From Amborella trichopoda (lineage: Eukaryota > Streptophyta > Magnoliopsida > Amborellales > Amborellaceae), in the NCBI RefSeq assembly GCF_000471905.2, contig NW_006496103.1:479552-543551 (forward strand): DNA of 64,000 nucleotides, given 5' to 3'. The notes under the pieces were generated by a model. The model did not search any database. It saw nothing but the letters and a program-made list of their open reading frames with translations, and was not told the origin of the DNA. How positions within the stretch are numbered: the first letter of the stretch is position 1; each line of letters begins with the position of its first letter. Of this stretch, positions 1-11,189 are shown in pieces. A program made the translations under genes and the position numbers.

Positions 1-180
1 CCAGTGCTAATTATTTTATTTTTATTTGACTCCTATTCTCTACTCTAAATAAGAAAGTCTCTAGTGCACGTATCTCTTTATTTATTGACTCCTATTATCT
101 ATCTCTCTCTAAATAAAGAAAGGCACCAGTGCACTTATCAACTTCTTTATTAACTCCTATTATCTCTCTAAATAAAGAAA
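1..180. repeat. Tandem repeat, about three ~60-bp units
   Basis: Three imperfect units each contain a 'CAGTGCACTTATC'-like start, 'TTGACTCCTATTATCT' and 'CTCTAAATAAAGAAAG'. The array may continue to the left of the window. No coding content is visible. Confidence 0.7.
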
Positions 181-231
181 GAGAAGCAAGTCGTAGTAGC
201 CAGCCGAGCCTACAAAAGCAGTTTTTGCTTT

Positions 232-513
232 CTATGTGGAAGACGAAATTTTGGCTCCCTCTCTGTAAACCCTATCTCCATTATTGTACAGCTCAACATC
301 AATGTCAAGCTTCATAGAAGCCATTGATGGATCTCTCTGCTTATTATCTGCAGCATTAACAAGTATTTCATCAACGATCTTATACAAACCAGAAACATAT
401 GAGATTGATCGATGAATGACTTTGTTTTCTTCATTGACTCAAAGGTTTTGGGTGTGCTTCTCCACCTGTCCAATGTATGTATCAGGCATGAGAAGAATGT
501 GTTCAAGTTCGGT
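232..513 (-). pseudogene. DNA topoisomerase II fragment (N-terminal ATPase region)
   Basis: The minus strand reads the conserved start of the type IIA topoisomerase ATPase (GHKL) domain. Recognisable stretches are EHILLMPDTYIGQVEKHTQ, then SYVSGLYKIVDEILVNAADN, then KQRDPSM. In the intact family this region binds ATP; the N of NAADN is the Mg/ATP-binding asparagine. The frame has a TGA where the family normally has a tryptophan (after HTQNL). It decays after a YNNGD stretch, with a sequence-skipping junction, and runs out into unrelated DNA on both sides. The fragment covers only about 90 codons of a protein normally over 1,400 residues long, so it is a captured or retroposed gene piece, not a gene. 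Whether introns were removed cannot be judged without the parental gene. The family identity is clear; the left limit is approximate. Confidence 0.8.
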
Positions 514-1339
514 TTTTTTTTATGATAGGAGGGAGAAAATAAAGGTGAAAGAGTAAAAATAAAAAAGTAAAGGGTTAAGAGAATATATCATCTCTCAAGG
601 TTTGTAAGGGAATTCACCCAAAAATGATATTTTCACAAGATCAAATTTACTCAAATTCTTATTCTCCGATTACAATGAAGGACATCTCCCTTTAAATAGA
701 CTTTTAGAAGAAGAAAACCCACAAAAATAACTCCTTCTCTCTCTACATACTTTCCTATTTTATCTCTTTCCTCACATATCTATCTAATCCTTTCCATATC
801 TCTTTAACTCCCACGTGGAGATAAACCTTTAACTTCCATGAAAATAACTGTCTTCTTTTGATACCATTGAGAAAAGGTAACCAAAAAGATAATACCATAT
901 CTACCTATTATTTCTTATCGTTTAAAAGATAAAGCTTTTCAAGACTACCCTTTCTTATCTCATGATTTTCTATTTTTAAAGATAATCATGGGATAGGAAA
1001 GTCTATATTTAAAGGTAACCAAAACGTTGCTACTGGTTTAAGGGGGTTTTCTTTTCATAGGCGGCCATGGCTTCGAGAAGCACAAAAGTTATGTTTAGAG
1101 AGAGAAATAGGGCTAAAGAGAGACAATGTGAGAGAGAGACTGAGGAAATGAGATGTGAGAGAGGGGTTTTTGGTTTTTAATTGGGCAGAGATATTTTGCA
1201 TAGTTAGGGTTTTTCTAGTATTTGTTTTTATTTGCCAATGCTTTGAAGGGGTTTTAAAGTTTATAAAAAATAATTAGCAATTTTTTAGTATCATTTTCTT
1301 CAATGCTTCATATAAGTAAAGTTTGAAGAGAAATAATTT
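514..1339. other. No gene recognised; AT-rich DNA
   Basis: The stretch contains poly-T and pyrimidine tracts and a CACGTGG G-box-like hexamer near 811. It has no long frame and no recognised protein. It may be old transposon sequence, but I see no terminal repeats that prove this. Confidence 0.5.
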
Positions 1340-1590
1340 TTTTTTAAAAAAAGAAAATGGGCTGGGCCTGGATTGAGTTGGACCATGGCCAATAGGCCTA
1401 ATGAGCCTTTTTGGGTTGGGCTTCAGTCCAGGCCTGACCTCTGCATGAATTTTTGGGCCTTAATAGGTTGGGCCTTACAGGGTTTAGTTCTGAGCAGGGC
1501 CAAGCCAGTTCTGACCCTTATTGGGCTTCAAACTAGGCTCGGCCTGTTGGTAGCCCTATGTGAGAGAGAGAGAGAGAGAGAGTAGTAAGA
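1340..1590. repeat. GGGCC/GGCCT-rich block ending in a (GA)n tract
   Basis: The block has many dispersed GGGCTGGGCC, TTGGGCC and AGGCCTG words, then (GA)n at about 1560-1582. Such GGCC-rich blocks are common near the ends of plant hAT-type elements. A right end reading TAGGGCTACC on the minus strand would fit, but no convincing partner or TSD was found. The open frame across it is compositional. Confidence 0.35.
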
Positions 1591-1804
1591 ACTCAAATGC
1601 CTCTAGTAGAGTTCAACACCTTGTCTTATAGACAAAGCTTTCAGATAGCTGGCAGATAAGCACAAGTCGTTTGAAGGTAAATTCCAAGTTTTTATTGGAT
1701 AGCTTGAAAGAGGAGAGAATCCTTTCAGCGTATGGTCATGAGTTTTGAGTAGGCTTGGTATCTTCTTTGTGATGTGAAAGACGACTTTATTAGTTACTTT
1801 AATT

Positions 1805-2050
1805 TTAGGAACACATTTTTTAACTATGATTCAACCATTTAGTGTAGACAAGAAAAGAATCTATGGTATGACTGAAAATTTCAAAGTAACATTTAAGTTT
1901 CGTGATAAACCAATTCTTTCCTTATAGAAGAATTACAAAGTAATATAATAACAAAAGCTAAAGTCATTACTGAATTAAAGACTTTGAGAGAAAATCTCAC
2001 TTATTTTGTTAAAATTTGCCTTTTCACAGGCTCTTCCTCGTATAATTAAT
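1805..2050 (+). pseudogene. EPRV scrap, protease-to-RT linker, inverted relative to its neighbour
   Basis: The plus strand reads a short stretch (around 1835-1920, containing IYGMTENFKVTFKF and DKPI) that is plainly homologous to the minus-strand translation of about 3610-3530 (GIHGMIEIFKVTF, SDKPI). It is therefore another piece of the same caulimovirid polyprotein, just after the protease domain, in opposite orientation. It meets the minus-strand RNase H remnant near 2100-2150. The frame holds several stops and it is non-functional. Inverted, rearranged fragments are usual for integrated plant pararetroviruses. Confidence 0.65.
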
Positions 2051-2139
2051 TTCAGAGAAGGAAGCTCATTGGTATTAGTAATGATATGTTTCTATCGGCG
2101 AATCCAATGAATGCTTTTCTAGATAACATAATATAAGAT

Positions 2140-3956
2140 ATCTATAATGAAGGGGTTTTGACAGATTTACAATCTACTCTAAGTAGAAATTTTTTATTTG
2201 AAACATCGCTTTGAATTTCAATAAGGGTTTGCAATAGCTAAATTTTTTTTTTTAGTTGTGGAGTAGTTCTGTTGAGCTGCATTCCACACTCTAGAAGTAA
2301 ATATGTCTAGTTCTTCTTTATTAATAGTTTTTTATTTTAATATACCGCCACACCCCCCTCAAATACATCTGTTTCAATTATTTTTAGGGCAGATGGATCT
2401 GAAATAGTGAGACAAGGTAGTGACTTTACTTGTTGGTTAATCCTTTTGATAGCAAAAGTCACTTTGTCGCTCCATGCTGGAGGGTTTTTTTTAATTTTAC
2501 AGTTAAAGTTTTTTTTTCTTGAGCTAGGTTGGGATAATAATCTGATACATAATTTATACAACTTAAAAATCTATGAAATTGATTTTTATTAGTAATAATA
2601 TCAAGGAATTTATTAGTGAAGCTTATAACCCTATCTATTGGTATTGTTTTTCCTTGACTAATGTTATTCCATAAAAAGGTAATATCTATTTGAAAAGTTT
2701 CATTTTTCTGGCTGAAACAACTACACCGTTATATTTCATAGCTTCAAATAAAATATTTAAATTTTTTCATTGTTGATCTATGGATCTGGAAAATAGCAGA
2801 ACATCATCTATATATACAATAATAATATTTTTGTCTTTAGCAAGTATTGCATTCATCATTTTTTGAAATTTAGAAGGTGCATTTTTTAGACCAAAAGGCA
2901 TTACATTCCATTTATAATGTCCTAAGGGAACCATACAGGCTGTTTTATATTTGTCTTCTTCTTTTATTTAAATTTACCAAAATCCTGATTTCATGTCAAA
3001 ATTTGAAAATATTTTGGATCTCTGTATTCTTGTGAAAAGGTATTGTTTACTGGGAATGGGATACCTACTCCATTATAAGATTTTATTTAAGGGTTTATAA
3101 TTGTTTAGTAGTCTAGGGACTCTTCTTTCTAATTCAATAACATTCTTAACATAAAAGGCTGCACAACTCCAATTTGATCGATTTTTTCTAATGAATCATT
3201 TGTCTAAAAGTTATTTTATTTCTTTTTGATAGGTTTTTACGTACCTTGGACTCATGGCAATAGTGTTGGCTTTAGTAGGGATTTTAGTTTCATCAAAGTC
3301 TTTGTATAGAAGGAAGGGAGATTTGATATTTCCTTCTTTCTCAAAAGGCATTTGGTAAGTTTGAACATGTTTTTTCTTGAGTACTATTTTTAATGTTATG
3401 ATTTTTCTTTTAATCTTTCATTTTTTTCTAATCTTTCTATAATTTTGAGATTTTCTGCTGAAGTCTATAATTCATTGATGAATTTAGCTTTTATTATTAT
3501 ATAACTTTATAATTCTTCTATATGAAAAAAATTGGTTTATCAGAAAAATCAAAGGTTACTTTGAAAATTTCAATCATACCATGGATTCCTTTATTGTCTA
3601 TAATAGATAGTTGGATCATACTTAAAAACGGTGTTCTTAAAATTATCTTTTGTCTTAAGTCTTTTACTAATAAAAAATTGTTGGTTAGACATAAGCCATC
3701 TTTACAAACATGAGTGTTATAAACTTTATATTTAATTTTTAGTTCGTTAAGATTTGTAGTATAAAAGTTTGTATCGCTTCTTTCAAAATATTGATGAGGA
3801 ATTAGTTCTTCTTTTATACATTTTAAGTCCGCACCTTAGTCTACTAAACCTATTTGGGTAAATGTAAAAGCTTTAATTCTTATGCGTATTTCTACAAACC
3901 ATTTTTGTATTTTTAAATTGAAGATTATTGACACAATTTGGATCTTCACAGGCCTT
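2140..3956 (-). pseudogene. Endogenous pararetrovirus, protease-RT-RNase H half
   Basis: This is a decayed caulimovirid polyprotein; the dialect is closest to petuvirus/caulimovirus by memory. On the minus strand come, in order: an aspartic-protease segment (about 3900-3530) whose catalytic D-T/S-G is broken by a stop at 3833-3841 (GAC TAA GGT); a reverse transcriptase with NYKPLNKIL (about 3110-3090) and an intact YIDD catalytic box at 2803-2814; and an RNase H start with IIETD at about 2380-2360. Stops and frameshifts are scattered throughout. The upstream coding half lies at 40038-47626, across the retrotransposon nest. In an intact virus these domains mature the polyprotein and copy pregenomic RNA into DNA. 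Here the record is only fossil. Confidence 0.85.
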
Positions 3957-6342
3957 TGGTCGGATGCCTCGATCTTGTCCCTCTGATCTAGATGATCGGG
4001 TGATATGTGTCTCGGGTTCGGAAGACCCGGAACCTAAGATCGTTCTCTCGGGAACCTTGTTCACAGAACAAGGGCAGGTGCCCAACTGGTGAGAGTGGAA
4101 TTTTAAACGTGAGGTGGGGACCACCCTCACTTGGTTCTGTGACTTACTCGGGTTGACTTGCGCAGGTGCCCTCTCAGATCACGACGGAAAGCCCCCCAGT
4201 TGCTTCAACTGGTTCGGACTCGCCTCCTTTGACATGCAATCTCCTTGTTTTCTGTAAAGCACTACCATGATTAATTTACAAGACAAGTGAGTCGAAGAAC
4301 CCACCCTTGTCTTGGGGTGAACATGCACATTCAGATGGTAGAGAAGATGAGAAGTTAGGGTGATAAAGAAGAGGATTTGAATAAGTGGAGAAAAGAGAAG
4401 AGGACTTCACTAGGGAACGAGACTAGGCATGATAGCTGGACCGGTACAGTGATCGACTCAGAGTGATAGCAAGACAGGTACAGTAACTTAGACAGGCACG
4501 ATGGCAATACTACTTGAAACCAAGACCGATATGACTGTCCTAATCTGGTGTGGCAGCAAAACTGACATGGTACTCTTGATCAACACGACGGCAATACTGC
4601 TCGATAGCCAGACAACTATGATAGTGCTTGACTGAGTCTATCCTTCAGTCAAGCAAGAATGGAGGAAGAAAGGAGAAAAGAAGAGAGCAGAGAGAAAGCG
4701 CGAGACGAAGGAGTAGGAAGGCCTTGGTGGCGTTAAGCATCGCCGTCCATAGCCGTGGAGTAACAGTATCGTGGCCCTTGGACAGCGCTGGACACTGTTG
4801 TTTGTGGCGGAAGGGTGAGTAGTGAACTGCAGATGGCGTTGGCCATCGCTGTCAGCAGCACGAGAAGGCAGCAATGACCCTTCGCAGGCGGCGATAGGTA
4901 TTGCCATCTGCGGTTAGCACAGAGCATGCAAGGGGGGCCTACGGACGGCAGTAGGCATTGCTGTTTGTGACGGATGCGAAGCATCAGTGAGATCCCCACG
5001 GGCGGTGATAGGCATCGCCATCTTCGGTAGGTATGAGATGCTGAAGATATGTCTGCGGATGACAATAACTATCGCCCTCTGTGCTTGTGCAGGATGTCGA
5101 AGACATGTTTGCAGAAGGCGGTGAGCAGTGCCATCTGCAACCCGTGCGAGGAAAGAGGGATAGTCTGCGGTCGACGATACTCATCGCTGCTCGTGGCACT
5201 AATCCAGAAACTAAAATAGTAGCCCGACCTACTACTTGAGTGCGGCCCGACTCACCGTGTGCTCCTTTAGGCGGTGCTACACTCAACAATGACTAATGCT
5301 GTATGTGGACTATGTCAAGGGAAAGAGACAAATGAAGAGTGAAAGAAAGAAGTTCGCGTATGGCACTGCCATCGTCATGCACGACTTGCGAAGTCACAGG
5401 AGGTGGAAAAGAGAATAAAGAGACAAAAAAAAGAGGGAGAAGTAAGAAAGAGGCAAGCACAACACTGCCACTAAGGTACATGGCCTATTAGAAAGACTTA
5501 ACAGAGAAGAAGAAGACAGACAAAGAAGAAGAAGGAAAATAAGGGGGAGAAGAATCAAGTAAAAGAAAACTGAAGAGAAAGAAGAAGGGAAGAGAGAAAA
5601 ACTACCTTGAAGGCAGGAGGGGTATCGCTCTAAACTTTCTCTCTCCCCTCTCTCTCTAAGATGTACTCAAGAGAACTCAAGAAGAAAGCCTTAATTTTTA
5701 TTGATCAAAAGCTGAACCCTTGTACAACGATTCACCCCAAAACTCAAAAGAGAGGTCCCCTCCTCAACGAGAGGTAGCGTCTATTTATAGACTAGGGCCA
5801 AAAAATGGGTGGGTTACCCAAACCTAACCCTAATTGATGATAATTAAGGTTTATGTGAATTAAAAAAAAAAAAGCTGCAAAATGATTGATTTGCCCCTGC
5901 TCATTAATTGAAAAAATTCCAAAATAGTCCCTAGTGAGAACAAGGGACGTTTTTTATTCTTCTCCGACGATCCATTGATGATCCGGTATCCGAATGAACA
6001 AAAGATGATTGCCATTGCGTAGGGCTCGATGCTACGATCATTTTGATAATAATTTTAAGCCACGAATCACACTTTAAAGGCATGATCACATAATTTGAAA
6101 TTTTAATAGATCTTGAAAATTTTTAATTGATAGTGCATCTTCATCTTGATGTTTTTCTTCAACTTCTTCGCTGAATTGTACTGAGCATGTTACAACGATC
6201 ACGTTGCAACAAACGAGATGTGATTTGGTGCTCGAACGAAGAATTGACAATCTTGAGCTTTTGGCAGGATTTTAGAATTCCGGCTGCCAGAATATACAGT
6301 GACTTCAACTAAATCATGTACGAAATCCGATTGTTCATCACC
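3957..6342 (-). repeat. LTR copy A (truncated at its 5' end)
   Basis: The copy shares blocks with the LTR at 36946-40037: TCTCGGGAACCTTGTTCACA near 4050, TAGCGTCTATTTATAGA near 5775 (TATA-like on the plus strand), and CGATGCTACGATCATTTTGATAATAA near 6028. The LTR 3' terminus (minus strand) ends in CA next to viral sequence at 3956. Similarity to the other copies stops near 6342, so about 700 bp of the LTR start is missing. The middle (about 4620-5200) holds diverged ~70-bp GC-rich repeats containing GGCGATAGG and CATCGCC words. Open frames inside are compositional. Confidence 0.7.
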
Positions 6343-7063
6343 CGTGAAGCTCGGGTTGGCGTGGCAATGGCGTTGCCCCGAGCAGTGCGATGCATATGAG
6401 TAGCGTGCACAGATCTAGCCTTAAAAGGTTCGATCTTGGACACAGTCTCGAGGTAACCGGAGGGTTGCCCTGACGTGTGGCTCGAGTGGGTAACCCACGA
6501 GCCTTGTGGTGTGTGTGAGGGGTGGAGACCGTGGGGATTCCACCTCGACATGATGAGCATCTAGGGATAGAGAGCAATGGTGCAAAAATGAGGGGGTAGC
6601 CCTATGGCGACCCACAGAAGTAATGACAGCTTTTTTTCCTTTTGCAAAAAGGAACTTGGCAACCTTTCGGCATACCTCGAAAACACGACCAGCAAGTGAC
6701 TTGCTAGTGGTTGGGTGCAGGCTGTGTGGGAAAACAAAAGTGTTGCCGATGCAGGGCGCCTTGTTAGAGTTTCCACCCAAGCGAGGAGATGGGGAGTGAG
6801 GGATTCCTAGGTCCCACCTCATGTCGGTCTAGGATAAGACCTAGGAGCTATACAAGGGGTCTTTGCTGAAGAGGATGGCTGGGAACAAAGTTGAAGGACT
6901 TTGTTCCCTAAGGCCACTGTCAAATATGGGGATAAGAAAGTCCTCAATCCAGATAAATGGGTTGCAGAACTCGCAAGCCATAATAAAGTGTGTAAAGTTA
7001 ATACAAGCAGATAATAAAATAAGAAACTAGCCAAACAAGAATGATTCGACTGAGGGGTAGTAA
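6343..7063 (-). mobile_element. Untranslated leader fragment of an LTR element (copy B)
   Basis: Lying just inside the primer-binding site at 7064-7083, this stretch resembles 36280-36920, the leader of the other element. Shared words include GTGTGGCTCGAGTGG, CCACGAGCC and GACTTGCTAG/GACTTGCCAA. It is cut off at 6342, where LTR copy A begins abruptly. No protein domain is visible; open frames here are shadows. Confidence 0.6.
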
Positions 7064-7083
7064 GTCCTCAGTGGAGTCGCCAA
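7064..7083 (-). other. Primer-binding site next to LTR copy B
   Basis: The minus strand reads TTGGCGACTCCACTGAGGAC, two bases inside the LTR end. The same site occurs at 36921-36940. It has the form of plant Ty3/gypsy (Tat/Ogre-like) primer-binding sites complementary to a tRNA ending in GGAGTCGCCA. I recall an arginine tRNA being assigned, which needs a tRNA comparison. Confidence 0.65.
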
Positions 7084-7867
7084 GCTGGCTAAGTTCGTCG
7101 CCCTCCTGATCCTTTTGGGATCAGGCGGCACGCGTCTCGGGTTTCGAGAGAAGACCAGGGATGTTTTTGAGATATCTCTCTCTGAAACCCCATTCGAAAA
7201 TATGGGCACTGGTGAGAGACAAATTTAAAGAAGTTCCGGACTTTCTCGAAGTGATTCATGTGGGTGCCCTCTTAGATCACGAAAAAAGCCCCCCAGTAAT
7301 AAAACTGGTTCAGAATCGCCTCCCTTTGCTTGTATTCCTCTTGTTTCTTACTTTTCTGTAATCACACACATATATGGCAAAGGTTATAAAACAAGGGGCT
7401 AGACCTCACCCTTTTCCTCTTTCATTTGCATCAAAAAAGAAGAAGAGAAGAAAGATGGGGGAGAGAAGAATTCGACGAAGCAAGAGGTCAGAGCGGTGAC
7501 TAGGCTAATGGATAATTGTCTTGACGTGGTTGTAAAACGAGCTCAGTAACTAAGATCGGCTCACAAGATTACTACTAAACATTGGTACCAATTCCGACTC
7601 GCTAGGCACGATGGTCTATCTGTCGTGGCAATAACATGGGCCAAGTAACCCTAGCACAATAACATTATAGCTAGATGGTAGGACTACCATGAGAGGTTAA
7701 TCTCAATCCCTCTTAGTCGAACAAAAGAGTAGCAAAATTAAGGCTATGAGGAGAGAATAGGAAGAGAAGAAGGGATAGAAAGAAGGAGGGAGAAGAAAGG
7801 AAGAGAAGAGTATGAAAGATGAGAGACTAAAGGAGAGAGAGGAAAGGAAGGCACAGTCGGGGTTAAG

Positions 7868-8760
7868 CATTGCTGACTGTGTTTAGAAGGAAGAGAGAGA
7901 AATCCAGTCAGCATTAGGCTTCGTCGATTGACAAAGGAAGAGAGAGAAAACTAGACAGTGCTAGATATCACCGACTGACAGAGGAAGAGAGAGAAAAATA
8001 GTCGGTGCTAGGTCTTGTTGATTGACAAAAGAAGAGAGAGAAAATCAGTTGATGTTATGTCGCTGACTGATAAAAGAGAGAGAAAATTAGTCAGCACTAG
8101 GTCTCATTGATTGACAGAGGAAGAGAGAGAAAATCAGTCTGCACTATGTCTCGTCGACTGATAGAAGAAGAGAGAGAAAACAAGTCACCATTAGGTCTCA
8201 TCGACTGATAGAAGAAGAGAGAGAAAATCAATCGGCATTAGGTCTCATTGACTGATAGAATAAGTGAGAGAAAACCAGTCGATAATAGGTTTTATCGACT
8301 CACAAGAGAGGAGAGAGAAAACCAGTCGATAATAGGTTTTATCGACTCATAAGAGAGGAGAGAGAAAATCAGTCGGTGTTAGGTTTTACTTACTGATAAG
8401 AGAGGAGAGAGAAAACCATCGGCACTAGGTCTTACCCACTGACAAAAAGAAGGAGGGAGAAAACCAATCGGCATTAGGTTTCGTCGACTGACACGAGAGG
8501 AGAGAGAAAACCAATCGGTGTTAGGTCTCGTTGACTGATAGACAGACAGAAGGAGAGAGAAAACCAACTAGCATTAGGTTTCACCGACTGACAAGAGAGG
8601 AGCTAGAAAACCAATCAATGTTAGGTCTCACCGACTGATAGACAGAAGGAGAGAGGAAACCAACTGGTGCTACGTTTCACCGATTGACAGCGGAACGGGA
8701 AAACCAACCGACACTAAGCCTCATCAATTGTGACAAAAGGAGAAAACCAACTGTTGTTGG
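7868..8760. repeat. Minisatellite inside LTR B, ~48-bp unit, about 18-19 copies
   Basis: The unit is approximately GAGAGAGAAAACCAGTCGGC followed by a ~27-bp part with TAGGTCTCATCGACTGAC and AGAAGA. Copies vary by a few bases each. The same motif, reverse complemented, forms the array at 23500-24045 inside LTR copy E, which confirms the shared origin of the LTRs. Confidence 0.85.
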
Positions 8761-8769
8761 ATCACGCCA

Positions 8770-9095
8770 TTTGCATTAGAAGAGGACAGATGGAGATAGA
8801 GATGAGAAGAAGAGAGGGAAAGAGATTGAGATGAGAAGGAGATAGAGATGAGAAGAGAGGAGAGAGAAAGAAGAGAGGAAAGAGAGATGAGAAGAGAGGA
8901 GAGAGAAAGAGAGAAGGAGAGAGAAAGAGATAGATGAGAAGATAGGAGAGAGAAAGAGGGGAGGAGAGAGAAAGAGATAGATATGATTAGAAAGGAGAGA
9001 GAAAGAAGAGAGAGAGGGGAGGAGAGAGAAAGAGGGGAGGAGAGAGAAAGAGGGGAGGAGAGAGAAAAATGGGAGGAGAGAGAAAGTTACCTACC
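8770..9095. repeat. Purine-rich (GAGGAGAGAGAAAGA)n tract
   Basis: Almost pure purine on the plus strand, with short internal periods such as GGGGAGGAGAGAGAAAGA. The equivalent pyrimidine tract in the inverted copy E lies at about 23025-23440. It is low-complexity DNA with no coding meaning. Confidence 0.85.
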
Positions 9096-11189
9096 TAAAA
9101 GATACTAACCCTTTTTTCTCTCTCCTCTCTCCCTCTCCAAGATGTAATCACAAACTCAAGCAGAAATGGAAATTTTATTGAATCAATCCAAAAAGGAACC
9201 GAAGGCCTTGTGTTGTTGTTTACAATGAAGTAGTGCCTGTTTACATAGAATTGGGCTAAAACGTGGGTGTACGCCTAAAAACTAGCTAGAATTGAATTTA
9301 ATTACAATTTAATTGAATTTAAAGAATTCTAAATATGGGTGCCAAAGGATTGTTTTGTCCCAGCCTAACAATGTGTGGAATTAAAGAACAGTCCCTGCTG
9401 CTGCCCGAGAACTTGTGTGATCTTCTATGTCTGACCCGTGGTCATTCTAATGCCCATTTGATCGAAAGAATATTATTTTCTTGTAGGGCTTGAATGCCAA
9501 TCATTTTGATACCAACTTCGAGCCATGAATCATGTTTTTGATGCATGATCATGAGACTTGAATCTTTGATGAATCTTGAAAACTTCAAATCGATTGTGTG
9601 CTCGTTCCTTGATGTTTCTTAGTGATTTTTTCATTGAAACACACTGAGCATATCTTCACGATCATGTTGCAATGAACGTAGCTTGATTTCGTGTCTGGAT
9701 GAAGATTTTTTCGTTTTGCTTTTTTTTGCCAGAATCATGAAGTCCGAAACCTGGAATTTATAGCAGCTTTAACGCCTTCATCTGTGAAATCCAGCCATTC
9801 ATTGTAAGAGAGGTTCGGACCAGGGATAGCCTCAGACCTCATGCACATAATGTAATTGGTTTCGTACCGATCGGATACACGAGCATTGTGATCTGGTTGC
9901 TTGAATGGATCCCTATAACTAAGGCAGTGCAGACTGAGAAACAGTTCCGGCAGAATCAACCTTTAGCACCCTAAAACCCTTATAACTAGAACTACATTTT
10001 TAGGTTCTCAAATTGATGTGGGACAACTACCATTGGATCCAACAAGGTTGAAAACCCTCAAGGGTCAAGTTTTAGCTCAAATGGACATTCCAAGAATAAG
10101 TTATAGGCGAAAGATTGAAACAGAAGAAACCACACGCGTTTCCCATGCGGCCACCATGTAACACCACACCATTGAAGGGACAGTCACAACCAGTGACTTT
10201 CGACGCTCATATCTCACTCGTTCTAAGTCAGATCGTGCTCAAATTTTTCTAGTCAAGACGAGCGATTCGATATGTGGCACGCTCCATGATGATACCCGAG
10301 AGCGAAGAAAAGCTAGAGAGAATTTCTTGATCCGTGAAGAAAAGTTCAGGAAATTCAGCAGTGTCATGCCTCGCTCTAGTGGCCAAATCATGCCGCTCGC
10401 TAGCCCGATCGACACGAACTAATTTCATTGCAAGCAAAAGGTCTCGTTCCATTTCTGACCTGAACCTCGTACATGATTAACGGTCGGATTCTGCACACGC
10501 AGTTGACGAACAGACAGCAAATTCCATCGTCGGGATCCTTGATCTTGGCAAAAAATCCAAACTCGTAAAATCTTCGTTCGACCATGAAATCGAGCTGTGT
10601 TTGGTGCCCCGTGATCGTAGTGGCATGCTCAATGTGATTCAAAGAAGAAAACATAGAAAAACATCAAGAAAAGAACACACTATCAATCCAAAGTTTCAAG
10701 ATATGCTCAAATTTCAAGTCACATGATCATGCAATAAAAACACGATCCATGGATTGAAGTTGGTATCAAATAGATCGCCATGCCGAGACCTATAAGAAAA
10801 CAATCATCTTACGATCAACCAGGCACCAAAATGACCCCAGTTCAACCATGCAAGATCACGCAAGTTCTAGGGCAACGCAAGGACTGTTCTGAAATTCCAC
10901 GACTTGTTAAGAAGGGGTAATCTATCATTTTTGCACCTTATTTTGTAATTTATTTTAATTCAATTTAATCTTAATTTTTAGAAATTAGGTTTACTTTTGA
11001 TTATCCACCCATGTTTGGGGCATACTTCTATTTATACGTACCATCATTGTATGCTGAAAAAAAAGAAGAGGCAAAGGCATACCAACACAAGAGAGTTTTA
11101 ACTTAATACAAGTTTCTCTTTCGTACCATTGTGGTGTCATGTTTGAGAGAGAGAGTGAGGTGAGAGAAACATTTTGATTGATACCCCTA

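Larger units (their letters stand above)
7086..9912 (-). repeat. LTR copy B (truncated at its 5' end)
   Basis: The LTR 3' end (minus) is GAACTTAGCCA, directly outside the primer-binding site. Family blocks include GATCACGAAAAAAGCCCCCCAG near 7277, TCCAAGATGTAATC near 9136 and TCATTTTGATACCAACTTCGAGCCA near 9502. Its middle is a large minisatellite (7868-8760) and a purine tract. It stops near 9912, where an opposite-orientation copy begins. Confidence 0.7.

Noticed and set aside
840..900. Possible initiator-Met primer-binding site on the minus strand (TGGTATCAAAAG)
   Set aside because: It deviates from TGGTATCAGAGC and has no LTR end with a partner on the correct side.
4638..5289. Overlapping ~100-residue minus-strand frames
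   Set aside because: They follow the GC-rich ~70-bp repeats in the LTR middle; the equivalent frames in copy A' are differently broken.
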